DNA of 64,000 nucleotides from Candidatus Centipeda massiliensis (GCF_900290285.1 NZ_LT985757.1:106905-170904); one strand, 5' to 3'; counted from the first letter of the stretch, positions 9,181 through 18,093 are shown. Notes: generated by a model not told the origin, from the sequence alone. Made by a program: numbers and translations.

Positions 9181-12100
9181 TCAGGCACTCTGTTCTGTGT
9201 CATAATCCTTCATGCGAATGGAAAGAACCTTGGAAACCCCTGCATCCTCAACAGTAACGCCATACATGGTATCCGCCGCACGCATGGTTCCCTTTCGATG
9301 CGTAACCACAATGAACTGTGTGTTGCGTGCAAATTCTTTCAGAAAATCACCGAACCGCGAGACATTCGCCTCATCGAGCGGTGCATCGATCTCATCCAAA
9401 ATAGAGAATGGTGAGGGACGATAGCGCAGGAATGAAAAGAGCAGGGCTATGACCGTCAGTGCGCGCTCACCGCCGGACAGTGCAGACAGATTCTGTCGCT
9501 TCTTGTCCGGCAGTGTCACTAGGATCTCGACGCCACTGCTTAGTATATCCTCTTTGTCCGTCAGACGCAATTCCGCAATGCCGCCGCCAAAGAGCCGCAC
9601 AAAGATTTCATTGAAGTGCTCTTGAATCTGATGGAATGCATCACGAAAGGTGCGCGTCATATCCTGATCGATCTTCTGGATGATCTGCTCGATGTCCTGC
9701 TTCGCGGCTCTCAGATCCGCGATCTGCTTCTCTTCCTCTTCGTATCGTTCCTTCTTTTCCGCGTATTCCTCAACGGCGTTGGGATTCACTGAGCCAAGTA
9801 ACTGAATGGAATCCTCCAATGCACGCAGACGCTCCTCCAGAATATCGGGGGAAACATCCTGTGCCTCTGTGGCTGCCGCCTCCGGTGTCAGGCCGAAGTC
9901 AGACAGGATACTGTCACGACAATCGCCCATGCGTATATGGATGCGCTGCAATGTCTTATCGCACTCATTCTGCTTTGCACGAATGGATTCCAGACGCGCA
10001 ACAATGCTCTTGACGGCGCCGTCCAGCACACGGCTTTCTGCCTCGTGCGCCAAACGCTGATCCTTCAGTACCGCGGCGTTCTTTTCGTGTGTTTGGAACA
10101 GGGTATCCCGCTGCGCGATTTCCTGTTCCAACACAGAAAGGCGCGTCATGTCCTTTTGCAATTCATCTGCAAGCTGTGCATCTTGCTTTGTAATATCCTG
10201 CAGTGTTTTTTCCGCTTCTGCATATTCGAGCGCACGGGATTGACGGTTCCGCGTCATCGTCTGGATCTCCGTAGTCAGGGCAGTGAGCGCAAGGTCCAGT
10301 TCGTGCAGGTGTCCTTCCTGTTCTTTGCCCGCATTGCGAAGCTCCGTACAGCATTCATTCAGCTGCGCAGTCGCCTTTGCGAACTGCTCCTCATATTGCT
10401 CACACTGAGCGATATAGCGCTCGAGGCGCGTGCGTTTTTGGAGCAGTTTCGCGCCTTGAGCGCGGCGCTCCTCCTCCGTATGCTCCATCGTACGAAGGAT
10501 ATTCGTCTGATCTTCGATACGCTCCTGCAGCACATCATATTTCCCTCGCACTTCGACGAGTTCCTTCGCCAACCGCTCCGCCGCATCCTTCTGAGCCGCA
10601 TGGTGCTCGTTTGTCTCCTTGAGAAGCTTTCTTTTCTGCTGCAAAGAAGCATTTATTTCTTCATGTGCATGCTCCTGCGTACTCAGCTTTTTTTGTAATA
10701 GATCAATCTCCATGCGCCGATTCAGCAGTGAGGACTGCTGTTTCTTGCGTCCGCCGCCAGAGAGCGAACCGCCCGGATTCAGTAATTCTCCCGTCAGTGT
10801 CACGATGCGAAGACGGTAGTTTTCCTGTTTCGCCGCGATCAGAGCCTCGTCCAGAGTTTCCATCACAAGCGTCTGAGAGAGCAGGTGATCTGCGACCTTC
10901 CGGAATCTATCCTCGGCATGGACGAGCGTATTTGCCCAGCCGATCACGCCGCGATAGCGCCCCAGATTGATTTCACGCGGTTGACGCACTGTAATTGTCG
11001 TCAGTGGAAGGAAGGTGACACGTCCACCATTTTTGCGCTTCAAATAGGAGATGGCAGCCTTTGCCGTGTCCGTATCCTCTGTGACAACATTCCGCACGCT
11101 CCCGCCGAGCGCAACATCGATGGCTGTAAGATAGCGCTCTGGAATACGAATGAGATCGGCGACCGTTCCGGCAACACCTCTGCGCCACCCCTCCGATGCC
11201 TGCAGGACAGTCTGCACATCCCGCCCGAACCCCTCATAGCTGTCCTGCACACGCCGCTGAAAATCAAGGCTCTGACGGATGCGAAGGAGTTCCGCCTCCG
11301 ACTTCCGAAACTGAGCCTCATCACGCTCGATTGTTCGGCGCAGCTCCTCGGCTTCACTGTGCAGTCGATCGCGTTCCTGCGAGATGCCCTGCATATTTTG
11401 TTCCGCAAGGACAATTTCTTGCCGCTTGTCGTCAAATTCATTTTCGACCGATGCAAGGAGTACACGGCGGCGCTCCATTTCTGCCGCCTGCTCCTCCTTG
11501 CCTTCATCCCCTTGCTGTGCAGCGCTCCGAGCTACGGCAAGCTGCTCTCTCAGACGCGCCAGTACACGCTGTACGGCAGCACGTGCAGAATCCTGCCGTG
11601 CCATTTCCTGTTCTTCATCCGAAAGCTGAAGCCGCAAACGCTCGGACTCATCCCGAACACGCGCCTGCTCCTCTTTTTTTGCATCGCTCTGTGCGCCCTT
11701 TTTCTGTAAGAGGGCATCGATCTGGGCAATCTCCTGTCTCGTGGCTTCTTTTTTTGTGGATGCAGACGCACGCATTCCCTCGAAATCTACTTTGCGTTGT
11801 TTCCGCTGATCCTGCCATCCGGCGATGCGTGATTTCTCCTGCCGCAGTGCGTCCAATTCCGTTGACAGACGCCGACGTTCCTGCTCCTCCGCCTGCATAC
11901 TGCGGTCAATGACAGCAATGTCAGCCTCAATCTCCTCTTTTTTGCCCTCAGCCTCCGCACGCACTCGTATTTCACTTGCTTCCTGGTCGCGATGCGTTTG
12001 CAGAGATTGATTGACACTCTCCTGCTCCTTGGTGAGGTTATCATATTGCTGCACGAGCGCCGTCAGTCGATATGACCGGCGCTCTGCATCGAGTGCGCGA

Positions 12101-12744
12101 AACTGCAGCGTCTTTTCTGACTGGGCAGCCAGCGGTTCGAGTTCGGCCGCATGCGCATACATAATATCGTTCAGACGCACGAGATCGCCCTCGTTTTCTC
12201 GCAGCTTTCGCATCGCTTCCTGCTTGCGCGTCCGGTATTTCGTGATACCTGCAGTTTCCTCAAAAAATACACGGCGCTCCTCGGGACGACTGTCAAGGAT
12301 GTCATTCAGTCGATTCTGTCCGATGATGCTCATACCGTCGTGCCCGATGCCCGTATCCGCAAAGAGCTGATAGATGTCCTTGATGCGGCAGCGCGCGTCG
12401 TTCAGATATACCTCACTGTCACCATTCCGATAGAGGCGACGCTTGACAACGACCTCGTCATAGTCAATGGGAAGCTTTTTATCCGTATTGTCAAAGACTA
12501 GCACCACCTCTGCAACACTGAGCGCGCGTCGTGCGGCGGAGCCAGCGAAAATGATGTCCTCAGAACGCAGGCCGCGCAGCATACGAATATTCTGTTCACC
12601 GAGAACCCAGCGGACAGCATCCGTGATATTGCTTTTTCCGCTCCCGTTTGGTCCGACGACAGCCGTGATTCCCTGATCGAATTGGACGACAATCCGCTCG
12701 GCGAATGACTTGAATCCATACGCTTCCAAGCGCTTTAACTGCAC
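9181..12744 (-). CDS. smc: Chromosome partition protein SMC
   Basis: Condensin ATPase of about 1187 residues. Visible parts: Walker A GPNGSGKSN (about 31-39), a long coiled coil rich in Glu/Arg/Gln, the hinge (about 500-680, with RGVAGTVADLIRIP and the NPGGSLSGGG motif after it), the return coiled coil, and the C-terminal signature LSGGERALTVIALLF with Walker B FSILDEIDAPLDEAN. I prefer the GTG giving MQLKRLEAYGFKSFAERI, which matches usual SMC N-termini and has AGG 9 bp upstream; a GTG 9 bp earlier is possible (end 12753). It heads the long minus-strand operon. Confidence 0.96.
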   Translation of the reverse strand: MQLKRLEAYGFKSFAERIVVQFDQGITAVVGPNGSGKSNITDAVRWVLGEQNIRMLRGLRSEDIIFAGSAARRALSVAEVVLVFDNTDKKLPIDYDEVVVKRRLYRNGDSEVYLNDARCRIKDIYQLFADTGIGHDGMSIIGQNRLNDILDSRPEERRVFFEETAGITKYRTRKQEAMRKLRENEGDLVRLNDIMYAHAAELEPLAAQSEKTLQFRALDAERRSYRLTALVQQYDNLTKEQESVNQSLQTHRDQEASEIRVRAEAEGKKEEIEADIAVIDRSMQAEEQERRRLSTELDALRQEKSRIAGWQDQRKQRKVDFEGMRASASTKKEATRQEIAQIDALLQKKGAQSDAKKEEQARVRDESERLRLQLSDEEQEMARQDSARAAVQRVLARLREQLAVARSAAQQGDEGKEEQAAEMERRRVLLASVENEFDDKRQEIVLAEQNMQGISQERDRLHSEAEELRRTIERDEAQFRKSEAELLRIRQSLDFQRRVQDSYEGFGRDVQTVLQASEGWRRGVAGTVADLIRIPERYLTAIDVALGGSVRNVVTEDTDTAKAAISYLKRKNGGRVTFLPLTTITVRQPREINLGRYRGVIGWANTLVHAEDRFRKVADHLLSQTLVMETLDEALIAAKQENYRLRIVTLTGELLNPGGSLSGGGRKKQQSSLLNRRMEIDLLQKKLSTQEHAHEEINASLQQKRKLLKETNEHHAAQKDAAERLAKELVEVRGKYDVLQERIEDQTNILRTMEHTEEERRAQGAKLLQKRTRLERYIAQCEQYEEQFAKATAQLNECCTELRNAGKEQEGHLHELDLALTALTTEIQTMTRNRQSRALEYAEAEKTLQDITKQDAQLADELQKDMTRLSVLEQEIAQRDTLFQTHEKNAAVLKDQRLAHEAESRVLDGAVKSIVARLESIRAKQNECDKTLQRIHIRMGDCRDSILSDFGLTPEAAATEAQDVSPDILEERLRALEDSIQLLGSVNPNAVEEYAEKKERYEEEEKQIADLRAAKQDIEQIIQKIDQDMTRTFRDAFHQIQEHFNEIFVRLFGGGIAELRLTDKEDILSSGVEILVTLPDKKRQNLSALSGGERALTVIALLFSFLRYRPSPFSILDEIDAPLDEANVSRFGDFLKEFARNTQFIVVTHRKGTMRAADTMYGVTVEDAGVSKVLSIRMKDYDTEQSA

Positions 12745-12777
12745 GCAACGCACCTGCCTTTACAAATTAGTTCACTC

Positions 12778-12806
12778 ATTATAACAGAACGGATGGGAAA
12801 TTTCAA
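12778..12806 (-). promoter_or_regulatory. Promoter of the smc-ftsY operon
   Basis: On the minus strand TTGAAA is followed after exactly 17 bp by TATAAT, about 25-30 bp upstream of the smc start. It lies back to back with the fba promoter. Confidence 0.75.
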
Positions 12807-12813
12807 AAAACGG

Positions 12814-12842
12814 TATCTTCCGTCAATAAATTATGCTATAAT
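12814..12842 (+). promoter_or_regulatory. Promoter of fba
   Basis: A perfect TATAAT at 12837-12842 lies 45 bp upstream of the fba start. The -35 hexamer at 17 bp spacing (TATCTT) is poor, so the promoter may rely on an activator or an alternative -35. Confidence 0.5.
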
Positions 12843-12887
12843 AAGAGCGTTCGTGAGTTGTTTTTAGCTTTAATAGGGGGTAATCAC

Positions 12888-13886
12888 ATGCCACTTGTTG
12901 GAACAAAAGAGATGTTTAAGAAAGCCTATGAGGGCGGCTACGCCATCGGCGCTTTCAACGTCAACAACATGGAGATCGTTCAGGGCATTACAGATGCTGC
13001 GGGAGAGCTTAAATCCCCTCTGATCCTGCAAGTCTCCGCAGGTGCGCGTAAGTATGCGCGCCATGAGTATCTTGTCCATCTCGTCAAGGCGGCTCTTGAG
13101 ATCAACGACATTCCCATTGCTCTGCACCTCGATCACGGTGCGGACTTTGATATCTGCAAATCCTGCATCGACGGCGGCTTCACCTCCGTCATGATCGATG
13201 GTTCCCACCTGCCGTATGCTGAAAATGTCGCGCTTGCAAAGCGCGTTGCCGAGTACGCACATGCACATGGCGTTGTCGTCGAGGCAGAGCTTGGACAGCT
13301 TGCAGGCATTGAAGACGATGTCAACGTCTCCGCTGAGGACGCATCCTATACGAAGCCCGAGGAAGTGCAGGACTTCGTCGAAAAAACGGGCGTCGACTCC
13401 CTCGCCATTGCGATTGGCACCTCACACGGCGCATTCAAGTTCACGCCGGATCAGTGCACGCGCAATGCAGACGGCGTTCTTGTACCGCCTCCGCTCCGCT
13501 TTGACATCCTCGAGGAGATCGAGAAGCGCATTCCGGGCTTCCCCATCGTGCTGCACGGCGCTTCCTCCGTCATTCCGAAGTATGTGAAGATCATCAACGA
13601 GAACGGTGGACACATGCCGGATGCGGTCGGCATCCCCGAGGATCAGCTGCGCCGCGCGGCAAAATCCTCCGTCTGCAAGATCAACATTGACTCTGATCTC
13701 CGTCTTGCGATGACGGCTGGTATCCGTGAGCACTTCGCGAAAGAGCCGTCCCACTTCGACCCGCGTCAGTATCTGACCGATGGTCGCAGCTACATCAAGG
13801 AACTCGTCACACACAAGATCAAAGAGGTTCTTGGCTCCGATGGCAAGGCTGCCGAGGTTCAAGCGCTCATTGACCAGAACAAGTAA
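12888..13886 (+). CDS. fba: Class II fructose-bisphosphate aldolase
   Basis: 332-residue zinc aldolase interconverting fructose 1,6-bisphosphate with DHAP and glyceraldehyde 3-phosphate. The start MPLVGTKEMF is chosen because GGGGG lies 7 bp upstream. Key motifs are AFNVNN near the N-terminus, the metal ligand motif HLDHG (about 82-86), VEAELGQLAG, GTSHGAFKF with a His ligand, and VLHGASS. It is a monocistronic gene with its own promoter and a strong terminator. Length fits the type B class II enzymes. Confidence 0.96.
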   Translation: MPLVGTKEMFKKAYEGGYAIGAFNVNNMEIVQGITDAAGELKSPLILQVSAGARKYARHEYLVHLVKAALEINDIPIALHLDHGADFDICKSCIDGGFTSVMIDGSHLPYAENVALAKRVAEYAHAHGVVVEAELGQLAGIEDDVNVSAEDASYTKPEEVQDFVEKTGVDSLAIAIGTSHGAFKFTPDQCTRNADGVLVPPPLRFDILEEIEKRIPGFPIVLHGASSVIPKYVKIINENGGHMPDAVGIPEDQLRRAAKSSVCKINIDSDLRLAMTAGIREHFAKEPSHFDPRQYLTDGRSYIKELVTHKIKEVLGSDGKAAEVQALIDQNK

Positions 13887-13920
13887 AAATCTTACGCTTC
13901 GATAGCAGTATAAACGATAT

Positions 13921-13960
13921 ATGACCTTACTTTGTGAATACCACAGGTAAGGTCATTTTT
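13921..13960 (+). terminator. Rho-independent terminator of fba
   Basis: Ten-base arms (ATGACCTTAC and GTAAGGTCAT) around a 16-base loop, followed by a T run. Confidence 0.85.
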
Positions 13961-14070
13961 ATTCACTTTATCAACGCCCCTCATCTTTTCTACTGTAATC
14001 ATAAAAGTAAATGTTGAATTGAACACTTATTTATATATTATATGAATCATAAAAATTTTCTATTTTTATG

Positions 14071-14100
14071 TTGACAATATATCTCAGTATGCGCTATGAT
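14071..14100 (+). promoter_or_regulatory. Promoter of the metal-binding lipoprotein gene
   Basis: A consensus TTGACA (14071-14076), 18 bp, then TATGAT (14095-14100), within an A/T-rich region. This is one of the best promoters in the window. Confidence 0.8.
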
Positions 14101-14105
14101 TCCAT

Positions 14106-14146
14106 TTGTGAAAACTAACCCAGTTCACAAAATGTATCATTCACAA
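14106..14146 (+). promoter_or_regulatory. Operator-like inverted repeat with a third half-site
   Basis: TTGTGAA at 14106-14112 and TTCACAA at 14124-14130 form a perfect 7-bp inverted repeat separated by 11 bp. A third half-site, TTCACAA, lies at 14140-14146 just before the ribosome site. The position right after the -10 fits a repressor that blocks initiation. A metal-responsive repressor is suggested only by the downstream gene. Confidence 0.55.
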
Positions 14147-14162
14147 AGGAGATCATTTACCC

Positions 14163-15068
14163 ATGCGTACAACAACAAAAGTACTATCCATCCTACTGCT
14201 TGTTCTTTCTGTCGCATTTGTCGGATGCGGCGGAGCGGATAAGGCTGCGGAAAAGAAAACAGCGGAGCCATTCCGTATTGTGACTTCGTTCTATCCAATG
14301 TACCTTGCGACCATCAACATTACTGATGGCGTTAACGGTGTAGAGGTTTACAATATGACAAAGCCACAAACAGGCTGTCTTCATGACTATCAGCTGATGA
14401 CGGAGGATATGAAGACGCTGGAAAAGGCGGATGCCTTTGTCATCAACGGTGCGGGTATGGAGGACTTCATGGACAAGGTGACCGAACAGCAGAAGAAGCT
14501 GAAGGTCATTGATGCCTCGCGCGGAATCGAACTCATCCACGACGAAGAGGGAGACAACCCGCATGTCTGGCTGAGCGTTACGGATGCTATTGCGCAGGTG
14601 CGCAATATTGCCGATCAGCTAAAGGAAGCCGATCCTGCACACGCAGATGCTTATGAGAAGAATGCTGCAGCATACATCGAAAAGCTCACGGCACTCAAGA
14701 GTGAAATGCACGCGGCGCTCGACAATGTTCCGCACAAGGATATCGTTACGTTCCACGAGGCATTCCCCTACTTTGCAAAGGAATTTAACCTGAACATCAT
14801 CGGTGTAGTAGAGAGGGAGCCGGGGACGGAGCCGACACCGACGGAACTGCAGGAAACCATCGAGCAGGTCAACGCTCTTCCGACCAAGGTACTCTTTACG
14901 GAGCCGCAGTATTCCCCTGCTGCCGCCGAAACCATCGCACGCGAGACGGGAGCCAAGATCTATACGCTTGACCCGGTTGTCACCGGCGAGGCAACTCCTC
15001 AGGCAAAGAATGCGTACATTGATACGATGAAAGCCAATATGAAGGTATTGAAGGAAGCCCTGCAGTAA
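14163..15068 (+). CDS. Zinc/manganese-type ABC transporter substrate-binding lipoprotein (orphan)
   Basis: 301-residue cluster A-I binding protein of the ZnuA/TroA family. Signal peptide with lipidation cysteine near residue 22 (AFVGC), then FRIVTSFYPMY. Candidate metal ligands are the His in GCLHDYQL, the His in NPHVWLS, the His in TFHEAFPYF and an Asp/Glu near YTLDPV. There is no His-rich loop of the ZnuA kind, so zinc versus manganese is open. AAAGGAG precedes the ATG. No permease or ATPase gene is adjacent: it is followed by a terminator and convergent tadA. Promoter and operator-like sites precede it. Confidence 0.9.
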   Translation: MRTTTKVLSILLLVLSVAFVGCGGADKAAEKKTAEPFRIVTSFYPMYLATINITDGVNGVEVYNMTKPQTGCLHDYQLMTEDMKTLEKADAFVINGAGMEDFMDKVTEQQKKLKVIDASRGIELIHDEEGDNPHVWLSVTDAIAQVRNIADQLKEADPAHADAYEKNAAAYIEKLTALKSEMHAALDNVPHKDIVTFHEAFPYFAKEFNLNIIGVVEREPGTEPTPTELQETIEQVNALPTKVLFTEPQYSPAAAETIARETGAKIYTLDPVVTGEATPQAKNAYIDTMKANMKVLKEALQ

Positions 15069-15076
15069 TTTGCGGG

Positions 15077-15127
15077 ACACATATAAAGACATCCACCGCA
15101 ATATGCGGTGGATGTCTTTATATGTGT
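15077..15127. terminator. 51-bp perfect palindrome, probable bidirectional terminator
   Basis: Two 24-base arms separated by ATA, with no mismatch. It lies between the convergent lipoprotein gene and tadA, and its right arm overlaps the last tadA codons and stop. The outer part is A/T-rich, giving U-rich ends on both transcripts. Confidence 0.8.
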
Positions 15128-15591
15128 GCGGCTCTATTTTTTCGTCGCTCTTGAAAAAACTGCTTGATGATCGTGGAGCATTCATCTTCCAATACGCCCG
15201 CACGCATTTCGGGCTGATGATTCAATGTCGGACAGCCTGTAATGTTAAAGAGAGACTCACAGGCTCCTGCCTTTGCGTCTGTTCCTCCATAAACAACGCG
15301 GCTAATCCGGCTCATGATGATCGCACCGGCACACATGGGACATGGCTCAATGGTGACATAGAGTGTCATTCCCGTGAGACGCCACCGACCAAGAGCCTGA
15401 CAAGCACGGCGAATGGCGATCAGTTCGGCATGTGCCGTTGCATCATGCTCCGTTTCGCGCAGATTATATCCGCTTGCGATGACTTCTCCCGCATCATTCA
15501 AGATAACGGCACCAATTGGAATTTCGCCAAGCGCATACGCACGCTCTGCTTCTGCCAGTGCCAGACGCATTCCTTGCACGTCATCCGGCAT
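15118..15591 (-). CDS. tadA: tRNA adenosine(34) deaminase TadA
   Basis: 157-residue zinc deaminase converting A34 to inosine in tRNA-Arg(ACG). The start is placed at MPDDVQGMRLAL; an upstream TTG in the same frame would add 11 residues. Catalytic motif HAELIAI (zinc His and proton-shuttle Glu) and zinc cysteines in EPCPMCAG are intact. The 5' end overlaps the preceding small gene by 11 bp, indicating coupling. The stop lies inside the palindromic terminator. Confidence 0.95.
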   Translation of the reverse strand: MPDDVQGMRLALAEAERAYALGEIPIGAVILNDAGEVIASGYNLRETEHDATAHAELIAIRRACQALGRWRLTGMTLYVTIEPCPMCAGAIIMSRISRVVYGGTDAKAGACESLFNITGCPTLNHQPEMRAGVLEDECSTIIKQFFQERRKNRAAHI

Positions 15592-15862
15592 GGGGCAGTT
15601 TCCCCTGCGCGTCCGAAATGTCAACTTTTCCCTGATAGAAAAGAGACTGCGTCGGGCGGCCTACATCGAGATGATATGCACCATTTGAAGAAGTATTTTC
15701 CGACTGACGTTTTTTCTTTTTCTCTATTTCATCTTCAAAAACAGAAGCAAATGACTCGCCATCTTCACGCTCTTCAAAGCCTTTTCTCCGCTCGAACAAC
15801 TCATCATTGTTGAACCGAAGGCGCTTGATGCGCATCACTCGTTCAATACGTTCTACCATCAT
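15581..15862 (-). CDS. Small charged protein of unknown function
   Basis: 93 residues starting MMVERIERVMRIKRL; AGGAGG lies 5 bp before the first ATG. I do not recognise the family. The N-terminal half is basic and helical, a middle stretch is acidic, and a KKKKR run follows at about 50-54. No signal peptide, membrane segment or cysteine pair is visible. The excellent ribosome site and the 11-bp overlap with tadA support a real gene translated with tadA. Confidence 0.65.
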   Translation of the reverse strand: MMVERIERVMRIKRLRFNNDELFERRKGFEEREDGESFASVFEDEIEKKKKRQSENTSSNGAYHLDVGRPTQSLFYQGKVDISDAQGKLPHAG

Positions 15863-15940
15863 TGACACCTCCTAACACTTTATTGACAAACTATTCTATC
15901 TTATATCAATAATATCGTTTGCCGGCAGTGGAACTTAAAC

Positions 15941-15990
15941 AAAAAAAGGCAGTATTTATCACAATATAACGTGACATAACACTGCCTTAA
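15941..15990 (-). terminator. Terminator of the HIT gene
   Basis: On the minus strand AAGGCAGT and ACTGCCTT form an 8-bp stem with a partly self-complementary interior, followed by a T7 tract. Confidence 0.7.
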
Positions 15991-16009
15991 TGGGATATGA
16001 TATTGTTCT

Positions 16010-16357
16010 TTACCCCGGTGGCCATGTGAGCGAACGTCCACCCAGAATGTGAAAATGCAGATGCCCAACGGTCTGTCCGCCATCCACGCCCGTATTTGTC
16101 ACAAGACGGAATCCACCTGCATCGATGCCAAGCTTGTGTGCAATCTCCGGAACCACCTCGGTCAGAATATGCGCAGCCAGCTCCCGATCCTCTACGCCAA
16201 AGTCCAAAATACTTGCAATATGCTTCTTCGGTATGACGAGAACATGCTCCGGCGCCTGTGGATCGAGATCACGGAACGCAAGCACGCGATCGTCCTCATA
16301 GACCTTTGTGGATGGAATTTCTCCATTTGCAATTTTACAAAAGATACAGTCCGCCAT
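16010..16357 (-). CDS. HIT family nucleotide-binding hydrolase (HinT-like)
   Basis: 115-residue histidine-triad protein, probably a purine nucleoside phosphoramidase. The N-terminus CIFCKIANGEIPS and the triad GHLHFHILGG (about 98-107) are canonical. Monocistronic, with its own terminator. Immediately upstream is a repeat element at 16458. Confidence 0.95.
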   Translation of the reverse strand: MADCIFCKIANGEIPSTKVYEDDRVLAFRDLDPQAPEHVLVIPKKHIASILDFGVEDRELAAHILTEVVPEIAHKLGIDAGGFRLVTNTGVDGGQTVGHLHFHILGGRSLTWPPG

Positions 16358-16457
16358 TTGATCCGCTTCCTTTCATATCCATTTATAGTGAAATGATTCG
16401 CTAAAAAGAGCATTATTCCTGCTTACTTACTATTTTCATACAAAATATCACATAATA

Positions 16458-16610
16458 GTTAGGGAAACACTGATAAATTCAGCCACGCCATCTTGACGCA
16501 TCTTTTTTGCCCGTACTATGTCGGCAAATCCTTCACATAGCCCCTGCTATGCGTCCGGTTTGCCTCCTTGTTCGGACGAAAAAATCTACGGCAATCTGAC
16601 GGACTTCATT
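16458..16610 (-). repeat. Dispersed MITE-like repeat, copy 1 (one end truncated)
   Basis: Opposite orientation to the copies at 21081, 42597 and 53498. It begins with the terminal repeat TTAGGGAAACACTGATAAAT and contains the central hairpin CATAGC/GCTATG (16536-16551) and the stem GGCAAA/TTTGCC (16523-16528 with 16559-16564). It ends at CTTCATT, lacking the last ~18 bp of the other terminal repeat, exactly where the TonB-receptor fragment starts. Confidence 0.85.
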
Positions 16611-17252
16611 ACAATTCGCTTCTCGGCGGGTCGCTCGCATGTGTTCGTCGGCTCAAAGGATGCGGCAGGAAACATTCGTAGTGGTTACCCCGTCCCAAAT
16701 CCGAAACGCAACAGCAACTACGAGATTGGGTGGAAGCATAAATTCGGCTCAAAGGCTGAGTTTGACCTTACCCACTTCCGCACCGATGTAAGAGATCGCA
16801 TTAGGATGATAACATTCGGACGTGACCGTGTTTTAGGAAATGTCGATAAGACGCATATTCGCGGCTTGGAGCTTGCCTATCGGCAGACGTTTAGCTCTAA
16901 GCTCTCCGCTTTTGCAAACTATACATGGATCAATGCGAAAGATGAGGAAAATGGCGTAACTAAACTTGCTTCCGGACTTCCCACACAGATGTTCAATCTT
17001 GGTGTCACCTATCGTGAGGGAAAATTCCGGAGCAGTCTGCTTGGACGGGCGATGCGCGCACGCCTTGACACTAGCGGAGATCCGACTAGCACCGGCTACT
17101 TTGCCGCAGACCTCGATTTCCGCTATGAGCCGCAGACAGATCTCGGCATCTTCCTGCACGTCAACAATCTGTTTGATACGGACTACCAGTACAGATGGGG
17201 AAGCCCTGCTGACGGTACGAACTTCCTGCTCGGCGTGGATATGACATTCTGA
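16611..17252 (+). pseudogene. TonB-dependent receptor, 3' fragment (5' part deleted)
   Basis: About 213 codons encode the last strands of a TonB-dependent outer-membrane receptor barrel: YEIGWKHKFG, a strand with THIRGLELAYRQTF, YTWINAKDEE, HVNNLFDTDYQYRWG and the terminal aromatic residue (VDMTF). Signal peptide, plug domain, TonB box and most of the barrel are absent. The reading frame runs back into repeat copy 1, so an ATG at 16518 opens a chimeric 244-residue frame whose first 31 residues come from the repeat. I treat this as a deletion remnant, not a functional gene. An iron or siderophore ligand is likely from the neighbours. Confidence 0.85.
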
Positions 17253-17265
17253 CCGTTCAAAATAA

Positions 17266-17312
17266 AACAGAGTTGCCGTACGTTGCGAAAATGTAAGACA
17301 ACTCTGTTGTTG
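17266..17312. terminator. Bidirectional terminator between the receptor remnant and the DUF364 gene
   Basis: Inverted repeat AACAGAGTTG (17266-17275) and CAACTCTGTT (17299-17308) between convergent genes. Intact even though the receptor gene is broken. Confidence 0.75.
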
Positions 17313-17313
17313 T

Positions 17314-18093
17314 TCAAGTCAGATGTGGAAGAACGTCCGCCATCTTGCCGCAGCTTGCGATATCGGTTCCATAGCCGAAATGTACGAGATCGGCGGCGAG
17401 CGCCGCATCGGTTACAGTAAATCCCGAGAGTCCATTTGCACCGTAGTCAAAAAGACATGGGTGCATGGGCACGGAGGGACCGACGAGAACCGTCACCGCA
17501 TCCCTCGAGAGCTCCAAGAGGCGCGGCATGGTCTTGTTGGCGAATGTCGCACCTGTCATAAAGACAAAGTCCTGCTGCGGCAGAAGGAACTCTGCCGCCT
17601 CGGCCGGATAGTCCCCCCACTCCGGCTGCATCTCGAGGATGGAGAGGTCGCATATAGGTTCCCATTTCTTTTGAAAGTTTGGAAAATGCCCTACGACAGC
17701 AACCTTCTTTCCGCGAATCTGCTCCGTATACATGGCGAACGCTTCCATTTTCTTGCGCTCATCCAGTGTCTCGGCAGATGCATCCTCGCCGTGAAACCCC
17801 TGCATCGCCAGCACTTTTGACGGCTGATTGTAGTAGGCGTTGATGGCGGCAGCGGCAATGGACGCCTCCTGCCCCTGCCACGAGCGCACGTACTCCCCTG
17901 CCTCGCGCAGGGAGCAGCCGAGAAAGCTCTCCTTGCGCAGACGCGGGCGGCTGTACGCGGGGATCGTCATGCAGACGCCAATGAGATCACCAGCACGGAC
18001 ATACGTCCACGGGCGGCTGACGGCATAGTCATCGATGCAGATATCCTGCGGCAGCCCTGCGATGATCTCATCGTAAAGATTCCAGTAGTTCAC
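17314..18093 (-). CDS. DUF364 family protein, putative heavy-metal chelation domain
   Basis: 259 residues with the two-part architecture seen in DUF4213/DUF364 proteins: an N-terminal enolase-like fold with WTYVRAGDLIGVCMTIP, and a C-terminal domain with KVAVVGHFPNF and VFMTGATFANKTMPRLLELS, ending near VGPSVPMHPCLFDYGANGLSG. The family often lies beside metal or siderophore transport genes; the biochemical role is not established. GTG start with GAGGAGG upstream. Divergent from the ABC iron-uptake operon. Confidence 0.85.
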   Translation of the reverse strand: MNYWNLYDEIIAGLPQDICIDDYAVSRPWTYVRAGDLIGVCMTIPAYSRPRLRKESFLGCSLREAGEYVRSWQGQEASIAAAAINAYYNQPSKVLAMQGFHGEDASAETLDERKKMEAFAMYTEQIRGKKVAVVGHFPNFQKKWEPICDLSILEMQPEWGDYPAEAAEFLLPQQDFVFMTGATFANKTMPRLLELSRDAVTVLVGPSVPMHPCLFDYGANGLSGFTVTDAALAADLVHFGYGTDIASCGKMADVLPHLT

